NCBI RefSeq assembly: GCF_000807255.1
Contig: NZ_CP009268.1
Span: 836,384-900,383, forward strand
Origin: Clostridium pasteurianum DSM 525 = ATCC 6013
Lineage (GTDB): Bacteria; Bacillota; Clostridia; Clostridiales; Clostridiaceae
Reading direction: 5' to 3'
DNA: 64,000 bases
Both the position numbers and the translations under genes were made by a program. Positions 8,723-16,136 of this stretch are shown piece by piece. How positions within the stretch are numbered: the stretch's first letter is position 1; each line of letters starts with the position of its first letter. A model generated the notes under the pieces. It did not search any database and had not been told where the DNA came from. It saw only the letters and a list, made by a program, of their open reading frames with translations.

Positions 8723-8846
8723 ACAATATAATATTACTTCTCTAGTATTAATTTTAGTTAATGAAAGTAAAAAGATATTGACAATAAAATAAATAAAGTT
8801 TATAATTAAGGAAAACAAAGTATATAAATTAAATATAAAATTACTG

Positions 8847-8902
8847 CTGACCGGAAAAACTGGAGGCCGTATTTCATATATATATGAAATACGGCCTCTT
8901 TT
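8847..8902 (+). terminator. Second hairpin-plus-terminator module
   Basis: The small hairpin CCGG-AAAAA-CTGG (8851-8863) is followed by AGGC and a near-perfect terminator stem (arms 8863-8880 and 8881-8898) with TTTT. It is built like the element at 7796 and shares the GCTGACC prefix with one at 9347. Its position downstream of the hydrolase fits a terminator. Confidence 0.75.
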
Positions 8903-8981
8903 ATTTAAAAACATATAATCAAATAGGAAATGTAGTAATTACCAAAAAAAATAAAATGCTATAAAATTTTACATATGGTAC

Positions 8982-9010
8982 TTGACATTTTTTATTATAT
9001 TGTATACTAT
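8982..9010 (+). promoter_or_regulatory. Likely sigma-A promoter for the Cys-run gene
   Basis: A consensus TTGACA at 8982-8987 and TATACT at 9003-9008 (15-nt spacer), or TACTAT at 9005-9010 (17-nt spacer). It is followed 45 bp later by an AAAGGAGG site and the ATG at 9055. Confidence 0.6.
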
Positions 9011-9054
9011 GTTATTATAAGTTAAAGATGTTAATTTAAAGGAGGGGTATAAAC

Positions 9055-9336
9055 ATGAAATCATTAAAATTAAATTTATCAAATCAAAATTTAATAGTTA
9101 ATAATAAAGTATTCCCTTCTATAATTATGAATAAATGTATGAATGTTATGTGTTGTTGTACATGCTGTATGCTTGTTATGGTATGTTGCTGTTGTTGTGT
9201 AATAAATACAAAGGATATGGTATGTAAAATAGTAAGTGAAAATTTAAAATGGATTAAATATAAAACTACAGCGTTATTTATGAAATATTTTATGAGAAAT
9301 TTCATGGGCAGTACTGTAGTTTTTTCTATTGCCTAA
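9055..9336 (+). CDS. Small protein with runs of cysteine codons, terminator inside the frame
   Basis: A 93-codon frame with a strong AAAGGAGGGG ribosome site. Residues 28-58 hold 12 cysteines, including CCCTCC and five in a row, embedded in Met/Val-rich sequence. The rest is ordinary basic/hydrophobic sequence. No family is recognised. Candidates are a metal-binding or bacteriocin-like peptide, or a regulatory leader whose Cys codons sense charged tRNA-Cys. An intrinsic terminator (9263-9325) lies within the last third of the frame, so full-length product depends on read-through or on ribosomes melting the hairpin. That the frame is translated is supported by its ribosome site and promoter; function is unknown. 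Confidence 0.6.
   Translation: MKSLKLNLSNQNLIVNNKVFPSIIMNKCMNVMCCCTCCMLVMVCCCCCVINTKDMVCKIVSENLKWIKYKTTALFMKYFMRNFMGSTVVFSIA
9263..9325 (+). terminator. Intrinsic terminator inside the Cys-run reading frame
   Basis: Outer arms AAACTACAG and CTGTAGTTT, inner arms ATGAAAT and ATTTCAT, followed by a run of T. It ends 11 bases before the stop codon of the frame. Confidence 0.7.
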
Positions 9337-9346
9337 AAATTTCAAT

Positions 9347-9820
9347 GCTGCTGACCAGAAAAACTGGAGGCAGGGGGAACCACTAACTACTAGGTTGCTA
9401 AGAGGTATTACTTGGAGTAAAAAATAACCCACTGGAAAACCAGAGGTATAGCTTAAAGTAAGGAATAACCCACTGGAAAAACCAGAGGAATGACTTGGAG
9501 TAAGGAATAACCCACTGGAGAAACCAGAGGTATGGCTTAGAGTAAAGAATAACTCACTGGAAAACCAGAGGTATAGCTTAAAGTAAGGAATAACCCACTG
9601 GAAAAACCAGAGGAATGACTTGGAGTAAGGAATAACTCACTGGAAAAACCAGAGGTATGGCTTAGAGTAAGGAATAACTCACTGGAAAACCAGAGGCATA
9701 GCTTAGAGTAAAGAATAACTTACTGGAGAGACCAGAGGTATAACTTATGTAAACAAATCTGAACTTTAGCTAACTAGAAAACTAGAGGCAAATTATTATT
9801 AAAATTTTTAGACCAGCTAG
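9347..9820. repeat. Tandem array of 41-42 bp units, each with a small CTGG hairpin
   Basis: Eight units begin at 9431, 9472, 9514, 9556, 9597, 9639, 9681 and 9722, with degenerate relatives at about 9390 and 9773. Each unit starts with a hairpin CTGG-loop-CCAG followed by AGG, then a purine-rich tail ending AATAACCC or AATAACTC. Units 1-3 (9431-9555) are duplicated almost exactly as units 4-6 (9556-9680), differing at about three positions in 125. The unit at 9773 has CTAG/CTAG arms, so pairing is kept although the sequence changed. The array has no protein-coding frame and fills the space between the Cys-run gene and the IS110 element. It contains no unique spacers. Confidence 0.9.
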
Positions 9821-9942
9821 TAAAAGTCAATAAAAATTAAAAAAATAATTTATGAGTAAAAATTTGCATAGCAAATAATCCATTGAAAAAGCACGAACAA
9901 TGGAATTAATTGTAAGATGATTAGTCTTTAAGTTTTTAGCCG

Positions 9943-11238
9943 TTAGGCTGCTGTAGTAGAACCATTATTAAGATACATTTTAATATGTATTTTAGGATCA
10001 CGTATTTCATACTCTTTTTGGTTCCTTAGGACGGAGAATATGTAATTAACAAGTTTATGCATTATTGCCACTAAAGCAACCTTTTTGCTTTTACCATTTA
10101 GGTTTTCTTTATAGTAGGTAAGTAAAACTTTGTTTATAGGTTCACCGCTTCTACTGGTTCGTATGGATGCTAATGCCACAGCATATAAGGCTCTTCTGCC
10201 TATTCTGGTACCACGTTTAGACATAGTATTTTTATTACTGTTAAACTTACCAGATTGATTGACAGATGGGTCAATACCAAAGTAAGCAACTAAATGTTTA
10301 GCTTTTACAAAACCTTTAATATTGCCTATTTCACTCATTATTGTGATGGCAGTTAATTCACCAATACCTGGTATTGAGTAAATCAATTGAACATTTTTCT
10401 TAAATTGCTCTGAAATCCTATTGCTTTTCATCAATGAATGAATTTCATTTAATAAATTGTTAAGCTGATTTTCTAAAGTTTCTATTACAGAAATTGTGTT
10501 CATGATTTTTACAAACAGGCTAGGCGATTTAAGACCAATGTAAATAGCTTCTTCAGCAGCATCAATTAGCTTTTTATAGATTTTTTCACTATATGTTAGT
10601 CCTTTTCTTGAATGACTGCGAATAAGATCTATTAACTCATTTTTATCAGCATTTAAGATAGCTTTAGGACTTGAATATTCTTTTAAAATTGCTATTGATG
10701 TTTTGCAAGTAATGTTTGAAAAAACAGAGCTATAGCTAGGAAAAATAATTTTTAAGTCGGTAGAAAGCTTTTTCTTAAAAGTAGATTTACTATCAGTAAA
10801 CTTATAGTAATCTCTACAGAGAGCTTTTAAGGTATAAATTTCAATATCAAATGCAGAAGTATATTTAACATTTTGAAATTTGCCTATTTTAGCAATGGTT
10901 AATGCATCTTTTTTATCATTTTTCACTTTTCTTATGTCTCCATTCTTGTTACAATTAGTAATGAGTGGATTTAAGATACATGTTTCAAATGTATCCCTAA
11001 GAAAGTGGAAAAGAGTAAGATGGTATACACCAGTAGATTCCATGAAAATTGCCGTTTTCATGTTAAACTCTTCTTCCGCTTTTTTTATTTGATCTACTAG
11101 GTAATCAAAACCATTTCTATTGTGCTTAATTTTAAAAGGCTTTCTATAAACTTCACCGTCAGGTGCTAGTATAGCAACTACTGAAAAGTCTGCTGATACA
11201 TCGATTCCAACTATTGGTCTATAAAAAAATTTACTCAT
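9943..11238 (-). CDS. IS110-family transposase (DEDD recombinase)
   Basis: A 431-aa IS110-family transposase; the ATG at 11238 is chosen because GGAGAT precedes it by eight bases. The N-terminal DEDD/RuvC-like domain shows GIDVSAD, FMESTGVYH and NDKKDALTIAKIGK. The C-terminal transposase_20 domain shows YSIPGIGELTAI and the AYFGIDPSVNQSGKF motif with SKRGTRIGRRAL. IS110 enzymes act with a bridge RNA encoded in a non-coding end, and insert without target duplication or inverted repeats. The protein is full length. The long upstream non-coding stretch (11239 to about 11560) is described separately. Element ends were not determined. Confidence 0.95.
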   Translation of the reverse strand: MSKFFYRPIVGIDVSADFSVVAILAPDGEVYRKPFKIKHNRNGFDYLVDQIKKAEEEFNMKTAIFMESTGVYHLTLFHFLRDTFETCILNPLITNCNKNGDIRKVKNDKKDALTIAKIGKFQNVKYTSAFDIEIYTLKALCRDYYKFTDSKSTFKKKLSTDLKIIFPSYSSVFSNITCKTSIAILKEYSSPKAILNADKNELIDLIRSHSRKGLTYSEKIYKKLIDAAEEAIYIGLKSPSLFVKIMNTISVIETLENQLNNLLNEIHSLMKSNRISEQFKKNVQLIYSIPGIGELTAITIMSEIGNIKGFVKAKHLVAYFGIDPSVNQSGKFNSNKNTMSKRGTRIGRRALYAVALASIRTSRSGEPINKVLLTYYKENLNGKSKKVALVAIMHKLVNYIFSVLRNQKEYEIRDPKIHIKMYLNNGSTTAA

Positions 11239-11560
11239 AAAATAATATCTCCTTTGCTTTGTGAGATAGAATAGATATTCCATTTCTATCAGTAATTCTA
11301 TAACCTTGTTTGTGACACGGGTAATTCCCAAAGGGAAACCCAACCAGCTAAACATAGAACTCTCACTGATGGAATGATACGCTAATTTTCGGGTATCAAT
11401 GACTCGTTAGAGTTACTTCCCAGGAGGAATACATCTATCTTCTATTCAGGAGATATTATACATCAATATTTACTAGTATGGATTCCCACTTGGGAAAAAT
11501 AGAAAACTAAGTTAGATGAGATTAGTACACCCTATCGGGTAGAAAATCTTCGAATAAATT
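11239..11560 (-). ncRNA. Candidate bridge-RNA region of the IS110 element
   Basis: About 320 nt of non-coding sequence upstream of the transposase, much more than a promoter needs. It contains short self-complementary stretches (TTCCCAAAGGGAA; GGATTCCCACTTGGG; CCCTATCGGG). In IS110-group elements the end on the 5' side of the transposase gene encodes the bridge RNA. The location fits, but target and donor loops were not assigned. Confidence 0.4.
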
Positions 11561-11646
11561 AAAAGAAATGAGTTGTAATGTTCGTTAGAATTCAAGATAG
11601 TTTTCTATTGAATGTTATGACTACATTATACAAGGAGGATATAAAA

Positions 11647-12111
11647 ATGGAAACAAAAATGATGGGTACAGGTATGAATATGATGATGGGTAAAGGAATG
11701 ATGATGAATAACGGTATGGGCATGATGGATATGCCAATGACACAAATGAACATGATGATGATTCCACGTATGGAAATGAAAATGGAAAAATGCGAAAATG
11801 GAATGAAAATGATGTGTATGTCAAAAGATGAAACAGCAGTTGCAATGATGCAGAATCTTTGCTCAATGCTAAAGGGCGGAATGACAAGTATGTCCATGAT
11901 GATGAACGGAATGAAAATGATGGAATGCAACATGATGATGGGAATGTGTAAATGTGAAATGACTATGGATGGAATGTGCATGACTTGGACTAGTGGTGAT
12001 GAAATGATGTGTTCTATGATTCAGCGATGTTGTGAATGTATGATGAGCATGATGGAATGTGGATGTACTGCTATGATGTGTATGAACAATACTCCAGTTT
12101 GTTGCTGCTAG
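11647..12111 (+). CDS. Extremely Met-rich, Cys-rich small protein
   Basis: A 154-aa protein with ACAAGGAGG just upstream of ATG 11647. By my count 55 residues are Met (about 36 percent) and 17 are Cys. The N-terminal third is nearly all M, G, N and K; the C-terminal half adds CxC, CC and a terminal CCC. Hydrophobic Ala/Leu/Val/Ile are scarce, so it is not an ordinary membrane protein. No family recognised. Thioether and thiol density of this kind suggests soft-metal (Cu(I), Ag(I), Hg) binding or an oxidation sink, by analogy with Met-rich copper proteins. A terminator at 12197 follows. The coding call is strong because the frame, ribosome site and terminator agree; the function is inference. 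Confidence 0.8.
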   Translation: METKMMGTGMNMMMGKGMMMNNGMGMMDMPMTQMNMMMIPRMEMKMEKCENGMKMMCMSKDETAVAMMQNLCSMLKGGMTSMSMMMNGMKMMECNMMMGMCKCEMTMDGMCMTWTSGDEMMCSMIQRCCECMMSMMECGCTAMMCMNNTPVCCC

Positions 12112-12196
12112 GGTTCCATTCTTAGTACACAAATATGTTATATACACTTTTTTCTAAAATGGGAAAAAGTCCTGGTAAACATATATGATTTATAGG

Positions 12197-12237
12197 ATAT
12201 ATCACAATGAGCCCTAGGTTCATTGTGATATATTTTT
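12197..12237 (+). terminator. Terminator after the Met-rich gene
   Basis: Perfect 14-bp arms ATATATCACAATGA and TCATTGTGATATAT with a 9-nt loop, followed by TTTTT. Confidence 0.85.
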
Positions 12238-12298
12238 ATATAATTTGAATTTTTATTTTTATCATAAGCTGATATTATCTTATTAAATAAAGTTGATT

Positions 12299-12432
12299 TC
12301 AACCTGACTAACTTGGCGTAAGTCTCCCCCTTCTTCAAGTGAGAGTTTGACGCCAAGTAAGCCATGCATTTGCAGTTCTAAAATTCAAGATGGGGTAAAA
12401 GAATCCCCACCTGAATTAAGAACTTGCTTCAA
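12299..12432 (+). repeat. Expandable-arm structured repeat, copy A (no inserted subunits)
   Basis: First of four copies in the window. Fixed 5' block CCTGACTAACTTGGCGTAAG; its ACTTGGCGT pairs with ACGCCAAGT in the 3' block. A second long hairpin (GTTCTAAAATTCA...TGAATTAAGAAC, with a GGGG/CCCC core) follows, and the element ends GCTTCAA. Here the central arm is only a CTTCTTCAAG turn. It lies between convergent genes. Confidence 0.85.
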
Positions 12433-14723
12433 TAGTTGCTTATATTTATATAATTTACAGGGAGTTTAGCTTCCTTATCTGCAAAGAGTTCACTCCAATG
12501 ATCCTCTATATAAGGCATATATTCATTAATAGTATCTCTAACAGCTTTAAGGTAAGGTATATAGATATTATCCAGTACTGATTGGTCAAAGTTTAAATGT
12601 TTTAGTTTCCATAGGTCATATTCATTTTCGTTATAAAAATGCATACTTCCAAAATGATAGAATACCAGCATATCATTACCTATATATACTTTCCCATTAA
12701 TATTATGAACATCGTAGTGATTGTTATATACTACATTCCAAGGAGCTGCATTTATTCCAAGGCTATTTTCAATTTTAATTCCCACGAATTTTAGAGGAAC
12801 CTGATCAAGATATTTTTGATCTCCCCATCTTTCATGTTCAGGCTGAGGATTGTCAAAACACCATTCTATACATTTCTTTTTCCACCATGTTAATATTCTA
12901 CGAGTTTCTTTGAGCTTTTTAAATCCTATGAAACCCGCTTGAAATCTTCCGTGTATTCTTTCATAATCATAGTTGTCTCTTTGGGTACATATATAGAAGT
13001 AATATCCTACCCAATCTTTGATGATACGGGAAGGATTTGAGAAGAAGAACAGGTCAGCATCACAGTATATGACATAATCTACATCATAATTATCAAGTAC
13101 GTATTCTACTAATGGAGCTTTCAGAGTCCAGCAGAGTTCAGTTGCAGTTCTGGTCTTTTTACATCTTCTAATTTCCTCATCTTCTAATTTTGGCAAAGGT
13201 ACAAGGGTTACATTTTCAAGTTCCATGTCTTTTAATATGGAGTAAATAAGTTCATCTATGCAGCATATCCACAGATGGAAATTGTTGCCGTTTGTTTTCA
13301 AAGATCTATAGAAAGTAAGTCCCTTTATTAAATAGTCTTTGCTCATAAGGGTACAGAAGTATTTAGTATCATCATCTGCTTTAATTCTATACTCTGAAGG
13401 AAGATACCTATAATAGGTCTGTGCATCGCTTAAAGGCTTTGTTGCGAAGAGCTTATCTAATACGCTGTTGTCAAAATGTTTTACTCTATTAATGCATTCT
13501 CTTATAGTACTTAAATAAGGTATATATATATAATCTTTTATAGTCCTTCTTATATGGATATAATTAAAAGACCATAAATCAAATTCATCAGAATTAAAAA
13601 TGGCTATGGTTGCAAAGTGGAAGACAACAAGCTTCTCTTTTTCTATATATACATAGTCATCCTTTTTATATATATTGTAATCATTGTTATAAACACAGTT
13701 CCAAGGAGCTGCATTTATACCGTAGTTATCAGATACTTTTACACCAGAATACATCTCAGGTACTTTATCCAGATATTTTTGGTCACCAAATCTATCCATA
13801 TTAGGTTCTGGATTTGCAGAACACCACTCAATACATTTACTGCGCCAATAATCAAGACAACTAAGTGCATTAGGGGTATTTTTGAAACCAATAAGGCCTG
13901 CCTGATATTTTCCATACATAGCTTCAACCCACTGAAGATCTCTTTGAAGGCATAAGAATACATCATTGCTGCCCCATTCATCATATATTGCCTTAGGATC
14001 AGAGAAAAAGTATAAATCCGAATCACAATATATTACATCGGGTACTTTATAAGTATCCAATACATATCTGATTAAAGGAGCCTTCAGTGTCCAGCAGTAT
14101 TCGTTAGTTTTTCTGGAAGATTTAATAGATAGAAGGGCAGCGTCTTCTAAATCTTCAACTCTAAAAACATGCAGATTATACAAGTTTAATTTAGATAATA
14201 TATAACAGGCTATAGGATCCATACAGCATACCCATAAATTAAAATTATTTGAGGTATTTTTTAGTGATTTATACAGTGCCAGTACTTTGAAAGTATAATC
14301 CTTACCTGCTACAGTACAAAAATTACAAGAACTATTCACAGCATAATTTACTGGAGGAAACCATGCGGTATTCTCAGGTCTTGAAGCTTCAGCAGGAGGA
14401 GTCCATGGAGTATTCTCAGGCTTTTGGGTTTCGGAAGGAGGAGTCCATGGGGTGTTCTCAGGCTTTTGAGCTTCAGCAGGAGGAGTCCATGGAGTATTTT
14501 CAGCCTTTGGAGCCTCGATCCTTGGAACCTCTTGAACATGAGATTCTCCCGGTCTATCAGCTTGTTTTGCTTCATTAACATTCCCATATTTATTTTCATT
14601 TATTTCAGGAGATTGATTAGGTTTTTTATTAACTTTTTTTCTTTTAACTTTTTTCTTTATATGAGGAGATTCAATGCATTCCAGTAAATATTCATCATTG
14701 AAAATAATTCTTTTCCTAGGCAT
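12429..14723 (-). CDS. Double-domain glycosyltransferase with Pro-rich repeat linker
   Basis: A 764-aa cytosolic protein with two tandem GT-A-type glycosyltransferase domains of the same family. The ATG at 14723 is chosen because AGGTGG lies eight bases upstream; a GTG at 14735 is the alternative. Domain 1 (about residues 130-420) and domain 2 (about 450-750) share FCT..(G/S)KDY, CWTLKAPL, the DxD sugar-nucleotide motif (CDSDLYFF and CDADLFFF), QAG(L/F)IGFK, GDQKYLD and GINAAPWN. Residues 1-60 are very basic. Residues 70-125 contain four 14-aa repeats of the PENTPWTPPAE type. Both domains keep DxD, so both may be active, perhaps adding alternate sugars. The CDP-sugar genes begin 400 bp away on the other strand and may supply the donor. 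Confidence 0.85.
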   Translation of the reverse strand: MPRKRIIFNDEYLLECIESPHIKKKVKRKKVNKKPNQSPEINENKYGNVNEAKQADRPGESHVQEVPRIEAPKAENTPWTPPAEAQKPENTPWTPPSETQKPENTPWTPPAEASRPENTAWFPPVNYAVNSSCNFCTVAGKDYTFKVLALYKSLKNTSNNFNLWVCCMDPIACYILSKLNLYNLHVFRVEDLEDAALLSIKSSRKTNEYCWTLKAPLIRYVLDTYKVPDVIYCDSDLYFFSDPKAIYDEWGSNDVFLCLQRDLQWVEAMYGKYQAGLIGFKNTPNALSCLDYWRSKCIEWCSANPEPNMDRFGDQKYLDKVPEMYSGVKVSDNYGINAAPWNCVYNNDYNIYKKDDYVYIEKEKLVVFHFATIAIFNSDEFDLWSFNYIHIRRTIKDYIYIPYLSTIRECINRVKHFDNSVLDKLFATKPLSDAQTYYRYLPSEYRIKADDDTKYFCTLMSKDYLIKGLTFYRSLKTNGNNFHLWICCIDELIYSILKDMELENVTLVPLPKLEDEEIRRCKKTRTATELCWTLKAPLVEYVLDNYDVDYVIYCDADLFFFSNPSRIIKDWVGYYFYICTQRDNYDYERIHGRFQAGFIGFKKLKETRRILTWWKKKCIEWCFDNPQPEHERWGDQKYLDQVPLKFVGIKIENSLGINAAPWNVVYNNHYDVHNINGKVYIGNDMLVFYHFGSMHFYNENEYDLWKLKHLNFDQSVLDNIYIPYLKAVRDTINEYMPYIEDHWSELFADKEAKLPVNYINISNY

Positions 14724-15129
14724 CTTACTATCCACCTCTCATATGGTATTTTGTACACTGAAAAGTTTTTAATAGAATTTCACAAACTTATTTGCATACC
14801 TTTTATTTATCCTGTGACTGCCAGCTTCAATAGTTAAAGGTAAGTAGTAAAAAAGGCTGTATCACCGGATGATATATTTAAACTCAGTGGAAAAGTATTT
14901 CCACCAAGGAGAATTCAAGTATATTGTCAATATGAAATTTTTATTAATTCAGTTAGTGTGCAATCTTGTCACTGTTACTATATGTTAAAAGGCTTATTAT
15001 AGTGACATCTTAGACAGGTTTTGAAGGATAAAATAATTTACTTAACCAATTAACACAATGGTTTCTATAATCATACTATATTGTTGAGAAAACAATTAAA
15101 ATCTATAAGAAAATTCAGGGGAGATATGT
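14724..15129. promoter_or_regulatory. Divergent intergenic region between the glycosyltransferase and rfbF
   Basis: About 400 bp with no gene. It must carry both divergent promoters. I see a hairpin GTGGAAA-AGTA-TTTCCAC (about 14886-14903) and an imperfect inverted repeat TGTCACT...AGTGACA (about 14967-15007), which may be regulatory. The rfbF ribosome site GGGGAGA is at 15118. Confidence 0.4.
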
Positions 15130-15870
15130 ATGAAGGTTGTTATATTATGTGGAGGAAAAGGCTCTAGATTAGCGTCCCCTACTGAGCATAAGCCAAAGCC
15201 CTTGGCTATGGTTAATGGTAAACCTATCATATGGCATATAATGAAGATATATATGAAATATGGCCTTAATGATTTTATTCTGCCTTTAGGCTTTGGAGGG
15301 GAAAAGATAAAGGAATACTTTTGGAATTACGAATGGAAAAATAAAAATTTTATTAAAGATTATAGTAATAACACTATAAAATTTTTGGATAAACCAGAAA
15401 ATTGGAAGATAACCTTTGTGGATACCGGTGTTGATACCATGACCGGCGGAAGAGTAAAAAAAGTACAAAAATACATCGATGGTGATGCATTTATGATGAC
15501 TTATGGTGATGGATTATCAGATATAAATATTAAAAATCTGATAGACTACCATTATCATAAAGGTAAAATTGCAACGGTAACAGGTGTAGAGAGAAAAAGT
15601 CAATATGGTATTCTAACTGTAGAAAATGGTATTGCTAAATCCTTTGATGAAAAGAGTAAATTAGATGGCATAATAAATGGAGGCTTTTTTGTGCTTAGCA
15701 CTAAAGTATTTGACTATATAGAAGATGATGCAGGCTGCATCTTTGAACAAAAGCCTTTAAAGGCCCTGGCAAAACAGGGTGAGCTTTCTGTATATCTTCA
15801 TAGGGGATATTGGGCATCTATAGACACTTATAAGGATTTAATATCTGCTAATAAGACATGGAAAATTTAG
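15130..15870 (+). CDS. rfbF: Glucose-1-phosphate cytidylyltransferase
   Basis: Catalyses CTP + glucose 1-phosphate to CDP-glucose + PPi, the first step of CDP-3,6-dideoxyhexose synthesis. The 246-aa protein is a Rossmann-like nucleotidyltransferase: the signature GGKGSRL at residues 8-14 is followed by EHKPKPLAMVNGKPI, then the LGFGGEKIKEYF and FVDTG..TMTGGR segments characteristic of RfbF rather than of RmlA or GalU. Length matches the family. A CDP-glucose 4,6-dehydratase lies two genes downstream, which supports the assignment. A terminator-like hairpin follows. Confidence 0.93.
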   Translation: MKVVILCGGKGSRLASPTEHKPKPLAMVNGKPIIWHIMKIYMKYGLNDFILPLGFGGEKIKEYFWNYEWKNKNFIKDYSNNTIKFLDKPENWKITFVDTGVDTMTGGRVKKVQKYIDGDAFMMTYGDGLSDINIKNLIDYHYHKGKIATVTGVERKSQYGILTVENGIAKSFDEKSKLDGIINGGFFVLSTKVFDYIEDDAGCIFEQKPLKALAKQGELSVYLHRGYWASIDTYKDLISANKTWKI

Positions 15871-15890
15871 AGGAAATTTATAAAGAAAAG

Positions 15891-15965
15891 TACACCTTAT
15901 TGAAATTTTAAATGAGCAGGGTGAAGAATAAAAATAGCTTTTTAGAGATAAGGTGTATTTTTTAT
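15891..15965 (+). terminator. Hairpin with T-run after rfbF
   Basis: Arms TACACCTTAT and ATAAGGTGTA followed by TTTTTT, but with a loop of nearly 50 nt. It would separate rfbF from the next gene. Confidence 0.5.
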
Positions 15966-16136
15966 ATATTGTTCTTAATGATATACATTTTTAATGTATT
16001 GATACCAAAGGTTATTCCCTTAAGCTTAATAGATAATTTAAATTTGCAAATAACAACCTGAATACAGTTTTTCATTGGCATTATAAAAGATGCATATATA
16101 TTTAATATATTTTTAAATGCTTTTAGGAGGATAAGG

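Noticed and set aside
9431-9772. Possible CRISPR array
   Set aside because: The whole 41-42 bp unit repeats with no unique spacers, and no cas genes are near.
11592-12147. Antisense frames over the Met-rich gene, one of them rich in His
   Set aside because: They are the reverse reading of ATG-rich codons (CAT); none has a ribosome site, and the plus-strand frame has both ribosome site and terminator.
12299-12432. Structured repeat considered as a riboswitch
   Set aside because: Copies lie between convergent genes as well as upstream of genes, and do not end in an expression platform facing a gene.
13610-13955. Plus-strand frames across the glycosyltransferase gene
   Set aside because: They overlap conserved glycosyltransferase motifs on the other strand and have no ribosome site or family resemblance.
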